NCBI GenBank assembly: GCA_037783545.1
Contig: JBBELK010001665.1
Span: 23,006 to 87,005 of the forward strand
DNA: 64,000 bases
Direction: 5' to 3'
Source of the DNA: Henricia sp. BOLD:AAB3569
Taxonomy: Eukaryota; Echinodermata; Asteroidea; Spinulosida; Echinasteridae
The notes beneath the pieces are model-generated. The model was not told the origin of the DNA and searched no databases. It was given only the letters and a program-made list of their open reading frames with translations. Below, one piece after another: positions 21,276-33,084 of the stretch; positions within the stretch are counted from its first letter, which is position 1; every line of letters begins with the position of its first letter. A program made the translations under genes and the position numbers.

Positions 21276-24200
21276 CAATTGACAGACTTTCGCCGGGAAA
21301 TGGCAGAGAAATTTCAGAGTTTAGAATAAAAAGGGGTTGGCGCTTCCTGGATGCTCCCGCAACCTGTGGCTGTCTGTACACACCTCTTTGGTGTATTCCT
21401 GACTCGTGCGCATGCTCAGTCCTTCGGACTGTCGTTGACACGGCCCAGTTTGGGACGGGATTTTGGTCAAAGTGTGGTCCAAACGTCGGCAAATTTGGAG
21501 GTCAAAAAATATTCCGACGAACTTCAAATTTTGCATGCTCCAAACACTCTATATTGCGCACTTGTCCTAAAAAATTGACAGACTTTCGCCGGGAAATGGC
21601 AGATAAATTTCAGAGTTTAGAAAAAAAGGGGTTGGCGCTTCCTGGATGCTCCCGCAACCTGTGGCTGTCTGTACACACCTCTTTGGTGTATTCCTGACTC
21701 GTGCGCATGCTCAGTCCTGCGGACTGTCGTTGACACGGCCCAGTTTGGGACGGGATTTTGGTCAAAGTGTGGTCCAAACGTCGGCAAATTTGGAGGTCAA
21801 AATATATTCCGACGAACTTCAAATTTTGCATGCTCCAAACACTCTATATTGCGCACTTGTCCTAAAAAATTGACAGACTTTCGCCGGGAAATGGCAGAGA
21901 AATTTCAGAGTTCAGAAAAAAAAGGGGTTGGCGCTTCCTGGATGCTCCCGAAACCTGTGGCTGTCTGTACACACCTCTTTGGTGTATTCCTGACTCGTGC
22001 GCATGCTCAGTCCTTCGGACTGTCGTTGACACGGCCCAGTTTGGGACGGGATTTTGGTCAAAGTGTGGTCCAAACGTCGGCAAATTTGGATGTCAAAAAA
22101 TATTCCGACGAACTTCAAATTTTGCATGCTCCAAACACTCTATATTGCGCACTTGTCCTAAAAAATTGACAGACTTTCGCCGGGAAATGGCAGAGAAATT
22201 TCAGAGTTTAGAAAAAAAAGGGGTTGGCGCTTCCTGGATGCTCCCGCAACCTGTGGCTGTCTGTACACACCTCTTTGGTGTATTCCTGACTCGTGCGCAT
22301 GCTCAGTCCTTCGGACTGTCGTTGACACGGCCCAGTTTGGGACGGGATTTTGGTCAAAGTGTGGTCCAAACGTCGGCAATTTTGGACGTCAAAAAATATT
22401 CCGACGAACTTCAAATTTTGCATGCTCCAAACACTCTATATTGCGCACTTGTCCTAAAAAATTGACAGACTTTCGCCGGGAAATGGCAGAGAAATTTCAG
22501 AGTTTAGAATAAAAAGGGGTTGGCGCTTCCTGGATGCTCCCGCAACCTGTGGCTGTCTGTACACACCTCTTTGGTGTATTCCTGACTCGTGCGCATGCTC
22601 AGTCCTTCGGACTGTCGTTGACACAGCCCAGTTTGGGACGGCATTTTGGTAAAAGTGTGGTCCAAACGTCGGCAAATTTGGAGGTCAAAAAATATTCCGA
22701 CGAACTTCAAATTTTGCATGCTCCAAACACTCTATATTGCGCACTTGTCCTAAAAAATTGACAGACTTTCGCCGGGAAATGGCAGAGAAATTTCAGAGTT
22801 TAGAATAAAAAGGGGTTGGCGCTTCCTGGATGCTCCCGCAACCTGTGGCTGTCCGTACACACCTCTTTGGTGTATTCCTGACTCGTGCGCATGCTCAGTC
22901 CTTCGGACTGTCGTTGACACGGCCCAGTTTGGGACGGGATTTTGGTCAAAGTGTGGTCCAAACGTCGGCAAATTTGGAGGTCAAAAAATATTCCGACGAA
23001 CTTCAAATTTTGCATGCTCCAAACACTCTATATTGCGCACTTGTCCTAAAAAATTGACAGACTTTCGCCGGGAAATGGCAGAGAAATTTCAGAGTTTAGA
23101 AAAAAAGGGGTTGGCGCTTCCTGGATGCTCCCGCAACCTGTGGCTGTCTGTACACACCTCTTTGGTGTATTCCTGACTCGTGCGCATGCTCAGTCCTGCG
23201 GACTGTCGTTGACACGGCCCAGTTTGGGACGGGATTTTGGTCAAAGTGTGGTCCAAACGTCGGCAAATTTGGAGGTCAAAATATATTCCGACGAACTTCA
23301 AATTTGCATGCTCCAAACACTCTATATTGCGCACTTGTCCTAAAAAATTGACAGACTTTCGCCTGGAAATGGCAGAGAAATTCAGAGTTAGAAAAAAAGG
23401 GGTTGGCGCTTCCTGGATGCTCCCGAAACCTGTGGCTGTCTGTACACACCTCTTTGGTGTATTCCCTGACTCGTGCGCATGCTCAGTCGTTGACACGGCC
23501 CAGTTTGGGACGGGATTTTGGTCAAAGTGTGGTCCAAACGTCGGCCAAATTTGGATGTCAAAAAATATTCCGACGAACTTCAAATTTTGCATGCTCCAAA
23601 CACTCTATATTGCGCACTTGTCCTAAAAAATTGACAGACTTTCGCCGGGAAATGGAAGATAAATTTCAGAGTTTAGAAAAAAAAGGGGTTGGCGCTCCTG
23701 GATGCTCCCGCAACCTGTGGCTGTCTGTACACACCTCTTTGGTGTATTCCTGACTCGTGCGCATGCTCAGTCCTTCGGACTGTCGTTGACACGGCCCAGT
23801 TTGGGACGGGATTTGGTCAAAGTGTGGTCCAAACGTCGGCAAATTTGGATGTCAAAAAATATTCCGACGAACTTCAAATTTTGCATGCTCCAAACACTCT
23901 ATATTGCGCACTTGTCCTACAAAATTGACAGACTTTCGCCGGGAAATGGCAGAGAAATTTCAGAGTTTAGAAAAAAAAAGGGGTTGGCGCATTCCCGCAA
24001 CCTGTGGCTGTCTGTACACACCCTCTTTGGTGTATTCCTGACTCGTGCGCATGCTCAGTCCTTCGGACTGTCGTTGACACGGCCCAGTTTGGACGGGATT
24101 TTGGTCAAAGTGTGGTCCAAACGTCGGCAAATTTGGAGGTCAAAAAATATTCCGACGAACTTCAAATTTTGCATGCTCCAAACACTCTATATTGCGCACT

Positions 24201-24800
24201 TGTCCTAAAAAATTGAGAGACTTTCGCCGGGAAATGGCAGAGGAAAATTTCAGAGTTTAGAAAAAAGGGGTTGGCGCTTCCTGGATGCTCCCGCAACCTG
24301 TGGCTGTCTGTACACACCTCTTTGGTGTATTCCTGACTCGTGCGCATGCTCAGTCCTTCGGACTGTCGTTGACACGGCCAGTTTGGGACGGGATTTTGGT
24401 CAAAGTGTGGTCCAAACGTCGGCAAATTTGGAGGTCAAAAAATATTCCGACGAACTTCAAATTTTGCATGCTCCAAACACTCTATATTGCGCACTTGTCC
24501 TAAAAAATTGACAGACTTTCGCCGGGAAATGGCAGAGAAATTTCAGAGTTTAGAAAAAAAAGGGGTTGGCGCTTCCTGGATGCTCCCGCAACCTGTGGCT
24601 GTCTGTACACACCTCTTTGGTGTATTCCTGACTCGTGCGCATGCTCAGTCCTTCGGACTGTCGTTGACACGGCCCAGTTTGGGACGGGATTTTGGTCAAA
24701 GTGTGGTCCAAACGTCGGCAAATTTGGAGGTCAAAAAATATTCCGACGAACTTCAAATTTTGCATGCTCCAAACACTCTAATTGCGCACTTGTTCCTAAA
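21276..24800 (+). repeat. 12-monomer block, copy A (right part in the indel-rich zone)
   Basis: The order is: AATAAA; gataaat with tgcgg and caaaatatatt; gttcagaaa with cgaaacc and ttggatgtc; caattttggacgtc; acacagccc with ggcattttggtaaaag; ccgtacac; tgcgg with caaaatatatt; cgaaacc with the 12-bp hairpin deletion; gaagataaat; a shortened cccgcaacc monomer; a gagagac A6 monomer; and a plain one. The same order recurs at an offset of about 3820 bp. From about 23302 on the sequence has frequent single-base indels. Confidence 0.85.
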
Positions 24801-25096
24801 AAATTGACAGACTTTCGCCGGGGAAATGGCAGAGAAATTTCAGAGTTTAGAAAAAAAAGGGGTTGGCGCTTCCTGGATGCTCCCGCAACCTGTGGCTGTC
24901 TGTACACACCTCTTTGGTGTATTCCTGACTCGTGCGCATGCTCAGTCCTTCGGACTGTCGTTGACACGGCCCAGTTTGGGACGGGATTTTGTTCAAAGTG
25001 TGGTCCAAACGTCGGCAAATTTGGAGGTCAAAAAATATTCGACGAACTTCAAATTTTGCATGCTCCAAACACTCTATATTGCGCACTTGTCCTAAA
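24801..25096 (+). repeat. Single monomer between the two 12-monomer blocks
   Basis: It has gccggggaaatgg, gattttgttc and a cctaaacaat end. The same end precedes the first block (21271), so the tandem period may be 13 monomers with this one belonging to it. Single-base indels are present. Confidence 0.75.
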
Positions 25097-28000
25097 CAAT
25101 TGACAGACTTTCGCCGGAAATGGCAGAGAAATTTCAGAGTTTAGAATAAAAAGGGGGTTGGCGCTTCCTGGATGCTCCCGCAACCTGTGGCTGTCTGTAC
25201 ACACCTCTTTGGTGTATTCCTGACTCGTGCGCATGCTCAGTCCTTCGGACTGTCGTTGACACGGCCAGTTTGGGACGGGGATTTTGGTCAAAGTGTGGTC
25301 CACAACGTCGGCAAATTTGGAGGTCAAAAAATATTCCGACGAACTTCAATTTTGCATGCTCCAACACTCTATATTGCGCACTTGTCCTAAAAAATTGACA
25401 GACTTTCGCCGGGAAATGGAAGATAAATTTCAGAGTTTAGAAAAAAAGGGGTTGGCGCTTCCTGGATGCTCCCGCAACCTGTGGCTGTCTGTACACACCT
25501 CTTTGGTGTATTCCTGACTCGTGCGCATGCTCAGTCCTGCGGACTGTCGTTGACACGGCCCAGTTTGGGACGGGAATTTGGTCAAAGTGTGGTCCAAACG
25601 TCGGCAAATTTGGAGGTCAAAATATATTCGACGAACTTCAAATTTTGCATGCTCCAAACACTCTATATTGCGCAACTTTGTCCTAAAAAATTGACAGACT
25701 TTCGCCGGAAATGGCAGAGAAATTTCAGAGTTCAGAAAAAAAAGGGGTTGGCGCTTCCTGGATGCTCCCGAAACCTGTGGCTGTCTGTACACACCTCTTT
25801 GGTGTATTCTGACTCGTGCGCATGCTCAGTCCTTCGGACTGTCGTTGACACGGCCCAGTTTGGGACGGGATTTTGGTCAAAGTGTGGTCCAAACGTCGGC
25901 AAATTTGGATGTCAAAAAATATTCCGACGAACTTCAAATTTTGCATGCTCCAAACACTCTATATTGCGCACTTGTCCTAAAAAATTGACAGACTTTTCGC
26001 CGGGAAAATGGCAGAGAAATTTCAGAGTTTAGAAAAAAAAGGGTGTTGGCGCTTCCTGGATGCTCCCGCAACCTGTGGCTGTCTGTACACACCTCTTTTG
26101 GTGTATTCCTGACTCGTGCGCATGCTCAGGTCCTTCGGACTGTCGTTGACACGGCCAGTTTGGGACGGGGATTTTGGTCAAAGTGTGGTCCAAACGTCGG
26201 CAATTTGGACGTCAAAAAATATTCCGACGAACTTCAAATTTTGCATGCTCCAAACACTCTATATTGCGAACTTGTCTAAAAAATGACAGACTTTCGCCGG
26301 AAATGGCAGAGAAATTCAGAGTTTAGAATAAAAAGGGGTTGGCGCTTCCTGGATGCTCCCGCAACCTGTGGCTGTCTGTACACACCTCTTTGGTGTATTC
26401 CTGACTCGTGCGCATGCTCAGTCCTTCGGACTGTCGTTGACACAGCCCAGTTTGGGACGGCATTTTGGTAAAAGTGTGGTCAAACGTCGGCAAATTTGGA
26501 GGTCAAAAAATAATCCGACGAACTTCAAATTTTGCATGCCTCCAAACACTCTATATTGCGCACTTGTCCTAAAAAATTGACAGACTTTCGCCGGGAAATG
26601 GCAGAGAAATTTCAGAGTTTAGAATAAAAAGGGGTTGGCGGCTTCCTGGATGCTCCCGCAACCTGTGGCTGTCCGTACACACCTCTTTGGTGTATTCCTG
26701 ACTCGTGCGCATGCTCAGTCCTTCGGACTGTCGTTGACACGGCCCAGTTTGGGACGGGATTTTGGTCAAAGTGTGGTCCAAACGTCGGCAAATTTTGGAG
26801 GTCAAAAAATATTCCGACGAACTTCAAATTTTGCATGCTCCCAAACACTCTATATTGCGCACTTGTCCTAAAAATTGACAGACTTTCGCCGGGAAATGGC
26901 AGAGAAATTTCAGAGTTTAGAAAAAAAGGGGTTGGCGCTTCCTGGATGCTCCCGCAACCTGTGGCTGTCTGTACACACCTCTTTGGTGTATTCCTGACTC
27001 GTGCGCATGCTCAGTCCTGCGGACTGTCGTTGACACGGCCCAGTTTGGGACGGGATTTTGGTCAAAGTGTGGTCCAAACGTCGGCAATTTGGAGGTCAAA
27101 ATATATTCGACGAACTTCAAATTTGCATGCTCCAAACACTCTATATTGCGCACTTGTCCTAAAAAATTGACAGACTTTCGCCTGGAAATGGCAGAGAAAT
27201 TTCAGAGTTTAGAAAAAAAAGGGGTTGGCGCTTCCTGGATGCTCCCGAAACCTGTGGCTGTCTGTACACACCTCTTTGGTGTATTCCTGACTCGTGCGCA
27301 TGCTCAGTCGTTGACACGGCCAGTTTGGGACGGGATTTTGGTCAAAGTGTGGTCCAAACGTCGGCAAATTTGGATGTCAAAAAATATTCCGACGAACTTC
27401 AAATTTTGCATGCTCCAAACACTCTATATTGCGCACTTGTCCTAAAAAATTGACAGACTTTCGCCGGGAAATGGAAGATAAATTTCAGAGTTTAGAAAAA
27501 AAAGGGGTTGGCGCTTCCTGGATGCTCCCGCAACCTGTGGCTGTCTGTACACACCTCTTTGGTGTATTCCTGACTCGTGCGCTATGCTCAGTCCTTCGGA
27601 CTGTCGTTGACACGGCCCAGTTTGGGACGGGATTTTGGTCAAAGTGTAGGTCCAAACGTCGGCAAATTTGGGATGTCAAAAAATATTCCGACGAACTTCA
27701 AATTTTGCATGCTCCAAACACTCTATATTGCGCACTTGTCCCTAAAAAATTGACAGACTTTCGCCGGGAAATGGCAGAGAAATTTCAGAGTTTAGAAAAA
27801 AAAGGGGTTGGCGCTTCCGCAACCTGTGGCTGTCTGTACACACCTCTTTGGTGTATTCCTGACTCGTGCGCATGCTCAGTCCTTCGGACTGTCGTTGACA
27901 CGGCCCAGTTTGGGACGGATTTTGGTCAAAGTGTGTCCAAACGTCGGCAAATTTGGAGGTCAAAAAATATTCCGACGAACTTCAAATTTTGCATGCTCCA

Positions 28001-28617
28001 AACACTCTATATTGCGCACTTGTCCTAAAAAATTGAGAGACTTTCGCCGGGAAATGGCAGAGAAATTTCAGAGTTTAGAAAAAAGGGGTTGGCGCTTCTG
28101 GATGCTCCCGCAACCTGTGGCTGTCTGTACACACCTCTTTGGTGTATTCCTGACTCGTGCGCATGCTCAGTCCTTCGGACTGTCGTTGACACGGCCCAGT
28201 TTGGGACGGGATTTTGGTCAAAGTGTGGTCCAAACGTCGGCAAATTTGGAGGTCAAAAATATTCCGACGAACTTCAAATTTTGCATGCTCCAAACACTCT
28301 ATATTGCGCACTTGTCCTAAAAAATTGACAGACTTTCGCCGGGAAATGGCAGAGAAATTTCAGAGTTTAGAAAAAAAAGGGGTTGGCGCTTCCTGGATGC
28401 TCCCGCAACCTGTGGCTGTCTGTACACACCTCTTTGGTGTATTCCTGACTCGTGCGCATGCTCAGTCCTTCGGACTGTCGTTGACACGGCCCAGTTTGGG
28501 ACGGGATTTTGGTCAAAGTGTGGTCCAAACGTCGGCAAATTTGGAGGTCAAAAAATATTCCGACGAACTTCAAATTTTGCATGCTCCAAACACTCTATAT
28601 TGCGCACTTGTCCTAAA
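25097..28617 (+). repeat. 12-monomer block, copy B, indel-rich throughout
   Basis: It follows copy A marker by marker, including the rare acacagccc/ggcattttggtaaaag monomer (near 26441 versus 22622). It is peppered with single-base indels, for example cttcaattttg near 25348, gcgcaactttg near 25673, gggtgttgg near 26041, gcgctatgc near 27582 and gtgtaggtcc near 27648. Whether this is a second real copy or a poorly corrected second rendering of copy A cannot be decided from sequence alone. Confidence 0.8.
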
Positions 28618-29506
28618 AAATTGACAGACTTTCGCCGGGAAATGGCAGAGAAATTTCAGAGTTTAGAAAAAAAAGGGGTTGGCGCTTCCTGGATGCTCCC
28701 GCAACCTGTGGCTGTCTGTACACACCTCTTTGGTGTATTCCCTGACTCGTGCGCATGCTCTAGTCCTTCGGACTGTCGTTGACACGGCCCAGTTTGGACG
28801 GGATTTTGGTCAAAGTGTGGTCCAAACGTCGGCAAATTTGGAGGTCAAAAAAATATTCCGACGAACTTCAAATTTTGCATGCTCCAAACACTCTATATTG
28901 CGCACTTGTCCTAAAAAATTGAGAGACTTTCGCCGGGAAATGGCAGAGAAATTTCAGAGTTTAGAAAAAAAGGGGGTTGGCGCTTCCTGGATGCTCCCGC
29001 AACCTGTGGCTGTCTGTACACACCTCTTTGGTGTATTCCTGACTCGTGCGCATGCTCAGTCCTTCGGACTGTCGTTGACACGGCCCAGTTTGGGACGGGA
29101 TTTTGGTCAAAGTGTGGTCCAAACGTCGGCAAATTTGGAGGTCAAAAAATATTCCGACGAACTTCAAATTTTGCATGCTCCAAACACTCTATATTGCGCA
29201 CTTGTCCTAAAAAATTGACAGACTTTCGCCGGAAATGGCAGAGAAATTCAGAGTTTAGAAAAAAAAGGGGTTGGCGCTTCCTGGATGCTCCCGCAACCTG
29301 TGGCTGTCCTGTACACACCTCTTTGGTGTATTCCTGACTCGTGCGCATGCTCAGTCCTTCGGACTGTCGTTGACACGGCCCAGTTTGGGACGGGATTTTG
29401 GTCAAAGTGTGGTCCAAACGTCGGCAAATTTGGAGGTCAAAAAATATTCCGACGAACTTCAAATTTTGCATGCTCCAAACACTCTATATTGCGCACTTGT
29501 CCTAAA
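28618..29506 (+). repeat. Three monomers inside the indel-rich zone
   Basis: These lie between the 12-monomer block and the next 6-mer. The second has the gagagac junction, and the third has gccggaaatgg and ctgtcctgtac with an extra C near 29309. No exact partner elsewhere was found by eye. Confidence 0.75.
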
Positions 29507-31312
29507 AAATTGACAGACTTTCGCCGGGAAATGGGCAGAGAAATTTCAGAGTTTAGAAAAAAAAGGGGTTGGCGCTTCCTGGATGCTCCCGCAACCTGTG
29601 GCTGTCTGTACACACCTCTTTGGTGTATTCCTGACTCGTGCGCATGCTTAGTCCTTCGGACTGTCGTTGACACGGCCCAGTTTGGGACGGGTTTTGGTCA
29701 AAGTGTGGTCCAAACGTCGGCAAATTTGGAGGTCAAAAAATATTCCGACGAACTTCAAATTTTGCATGCTCCAAACACTCTATATTGCGCACTTGTCCTA
29801 AAAAATTGACAGACTTTCGCCGGGAAATGGCAAGAGAAATTTCAGAGTTTAGAAAAAAAGGGGTTGGCGCTTCCTGGATGCTCCCGCAACCTGTGGCTGT
29901 CTGTACACACCTCTTTGGTGTATTCCTGACTCGTGCGCATGCTCAGTCCTTCGGACTGTCGTTGACACGGCCCAGTTTGGGACGGGATTTTGGTCAAAGT
30001 GTGGTCCAAACGTCGGCAAATTTGGAGGTGCAAAAATATTCCGACGAACTTCAAATTTTGCATGCTCCAAACACTCTATATTGCGCACTTGTCCTAAAAA
30101 ATTGACAGACTTTCGCCGGGGAAATGGCAGAGAAATTTCAGAGTTTAGAATAAAAAAGGGTGTTGGCGCTTCCTGGATGCTCCCGCAACCTGTGGCTGTC
30201 TGTACACACCCTCTTTGGTGTATTCCTGACTCGTGCGCATGCTCAGTCCTTCGGACTGTCGTTGACACGGCCAGTTTGGGACGGGATTTTGGTCAAAGTG
30301 TGGTCCAAACGTCGGCAAATTTGGAGGTCAAAAAATATTCCGACGAAACTTCAAATTTTGCATGCTCCAAACACTCTATATTGCGCACTTGTCCTAAAAA
30401 ATTGACAGACTTTCGCCGGGAAATGGCAGAGAAATTTCAGAGTTTAGAAAAAAAGGGGGTTGGCGCTTCCTGGATGCTCCCGCAACCTGTGGCTGTCTGT
30501 ACACACCTCTTTGGTGTATTCCTGACTCAGTGCGCATGCTCAGTCCTGCGGACTGTCCGTTGACACGGCCCAGTTTGGGACGGGGATTTTGGTCAAAGTG
30601 TGGTCCAAACGTCGGCAAATTTGGAGGTCAAAAAACGGCAAATTTGGAGGTCAAAAAATATTCCGACGAACTTCAAATTTTGCATGCTCCAAACACTCTA
30701 TATTGCGCACTTGTCCTAAAAAATTGACAGACTTTCGCCGGGAAATGGCAGAGAAATTTCAGAGTTTAGAATAAAAAGGGGTTGGCGCTTCCTGGATGCT
30801 CCCGCAACCTGTGGCTGTCTGTACACACCTCTTTGGTGTATTCCTGACTCGTGCGCATGCTCAGTCCTTCGGACTGTCGTTGACACGGCCCAGTTTGGGA
30901 CGGGATTTTGGTCAAAGTGTGGTCCAAACGTCGGCAAATTTGGAGGTCAAAAAATATTCCGACGAACTTCAAATTTTGCATGCTCCAAACACTCTATATT
31001 GCGCACTTGTCCTAAAAAATTGACAGACTTTCGCCGGGAAATGGCAGAGAAATTTCAGAGTTTAGAATAAAAAGGGGTTGGCGCTTCCTGGATGCTCCCG
31101 CAACCTGTGGCTGTCCGTACACACCTCTTTGGTGTATTCCTGACTCGTGCGCATGCTCAGTCCTTCGGACTGTCGTTGACACGGCCCAGTTTGGGACGGG
31201 ATTTTGGTCAAAGTGTGGTCCAAACGTCGGCAAATTTGGAGGTCAAAAAATATTCCGACGAACTTCAAATTTTGCATGCTCCAAACACTCTATATTGCGC
31301 ACTTGTCCTAAA
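29507..31312 (+). repeat. 6-monomer higher-order repeat II, copy A (1806 bp, partly indel-rich)
   Basis: Marker order: gcttagtcc; aggtgcaaaaat; AATAAA; tgcgg; AATAAA; AATAAA with ccgtacac. The same order follows at 31313-33084. Copy A is 34 bp longer: 23 bp are the tandem duplication at 30613-30658, and the rest are single-base insertions before 30658. Its last two monomers, beyond 30658, are clean. Confidence 0.85.
30613..30658 (+). repeat. 23-bp tandem duplication at the end of the indel-rich zone
   Basis: A 23-base piece running from cggcaaattt to the A-tract (30613-30635) is repeated exactly at 30636-30658. No other monomer in the window has this. The sequence is noisy before it and clean after it, which suggests an imperfect join between two assembled pieces; a true slippage event is the alternative. 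Confidence 0.85.
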
Positions 31313-33084
31313 AAATTGACAGACTTTCGCCGGGAAATGGCAGAGAAATTTCAGAGTTTAGAAAAAAGAGGTTGGCGCTTCCTGGATGCTCCCGCAACCT
31401 GTGGCTGTCTGTACACACCTCTTTGGTGTATTCCTGACTCGTGCGCATGCTTAGTCCTTCGGACTGTCGTTGACACGGCCCAGTTTGGGACGGGATTTTG
31501 GTCAAAGTGTGGTCCAAACGTCGGCAAATTTGGAGGTCAAAAAATATTCCGACGAACTTCAAATTTTGCATGCTCCAAACACTCTATATTGCGCACTTGT
31601 CCTAAAAAATTGACAGACTTTCGCCGGGAAATGGCAGAGAAATTTCAGAGTTTAGAAAAAAAGGGGTTGGCGCTTCCTGGATGCTCCCGCAACCTGTGGC
31701 TGTCTGTACACACCTCTTTGGTGTATTCCTGACTCGTGCGCATGCTCAGTCCTTCGGACTGTCGTTGACACGGCCCAGTTTGGGACGGGATTTTGGTCAA
31801 AGTGTGGTCCAAACGTCGGCAAATTTGGAGGTGAAAAAATATTCCGACGAACTTCAAATTTTGCATGCTCCAAACACTCTATATTGCGCACTTGTCCTAA
31901 AAAATTGACAGACTTTCGCCGGGAAATGGCAGAGAAATTTCAGAGTTTAGAATAAAAAGGGGTTGGCGCTTCCTGGATGCTCCCGCAACCTGTGGCTGTC
32001 TGTACACACCTCTTTGGTGTATTCCTGACTCGTGCGCATGCTCAGTCCTTCGGACTGTCGTTGACACGGCCCAGTTTGGGACGGGATTTTGGTCAAAGTG
32101 TGGTCCAAACGTCGGCAAATTTGGAGGTCAAAAAATATTCCGACGAACTTCAAATTTTGCATGCTCCAAACACTCTATATTGCGCACTTGTCCTAAAAAA
32201 TTGACAGACTTTCGCCGGGAAATGGCAGAGAAATTTCAGAGTTTAGAAAAAAAGGGGTTGGCGCTTCCTGGATGCTCCCGCAACCTGTGGCTGTCTGTAC
32301 ACACCTCTTTGGTGTATTCCTGACTCGTGCGCATGCTCAGTCCTGCGGACTGTCGTTGACACGGCCCAGTTTGGGACGGGATTTTGGTCAAAGTGTGGTC
32401 CAAACGTCGGCAAATTTGGAGGTCAAAAAATATTCCGACGAACTTCAAATTTTGCATGCTCCAAACACTCTATATTGCGCACTTGTCCTAAAAAATTGAC
32501 AGACTTTCGCCGGGAAATGGCAGAGAAATTTCAGAGTTTAGAATAAAAAGGGGTTGGCGCTTCCTGGATGCTCCCGCAACCTGTGGCTGTCTGTACACAC
32601 CTCTTTGGTGTATTCCTGACTCGTGCGCATGCTCAGTCCTTCGGACTGTCGTTGACACGGCCCAGTTTGGGACGGGATTTTGGTCAAAGTGTGGTCCAAA
32701 CGTCGGCAAATTTGGAGGTCAAAAAATATTCCGACGAACTTCAAATTTTGCATGCTCCAAACACTCTATATTGCGCACTTGTCCTAAAAAATTGACAGAC
32801 TTTCGCCGGGAAATGGCAGAGAAATTTCAGAGTTTAGAATAAAAAGGGGTTGGCGCTTCCTGGATGCTCCCGCAACCTGTGGCTGTCCGTACACACCTCT
32901 TTGGTGTATTCCTGACTCGTGCGCATGCTCAGTCCTTCGGACTGTCGTTGACACGGCCCAGTTTGGGACGGGATTTTGGTCAAAGTGTGGTCCAAACGTC
33001 GGCAAATTTGGAGGTCAAAAAATATTCCGACGAACTTCAAATTTTGCATGCTCCAAACACTCTATATTGCGCACTTGTCCTAAA
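31313..33084 (+). repeat. 6-monomer higher-order repeat II, copy B (1772 bp)
   Basis: This is the clean counterpart of 29507-31312 with the same six-marker order. The first monomer has A6 and gaggttgg (near 31366), and the second has aggtgaaaaaat, which copy A shows as aggtgcaaaaat. Confidence 0.88.

Larger units (their letters stand above)
23302..30658. other. Indel-rich, probably unpolished assembly segment
   Basis: Over about 7.4 kb, most monomers carry one or more 1-bp insertions or deletions, both in and outside homopolymers (ctctaattgcgc near 24775, ggggattttgg near 25277, gactcagtgcgc near 30525, ctgtccgttg near 30553). Such indels are rare on both sides. Substitution markers inside the zone match those of clean monomers, so it is not simply an older, decayed block. 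The zone ends abruptly at a 23-bp duplication. The pattern fits uncorrected long-read sequence used to close a gap. Confidence 0.75.

Noticed and set aside
23302-30658. Older, naturally decayed satellite block
   Set aside because: Indels are raised, but substitutions are not, and clean-type markers are intact. The abrupt end at a 23-bp duplication fits an assembly artefact better.
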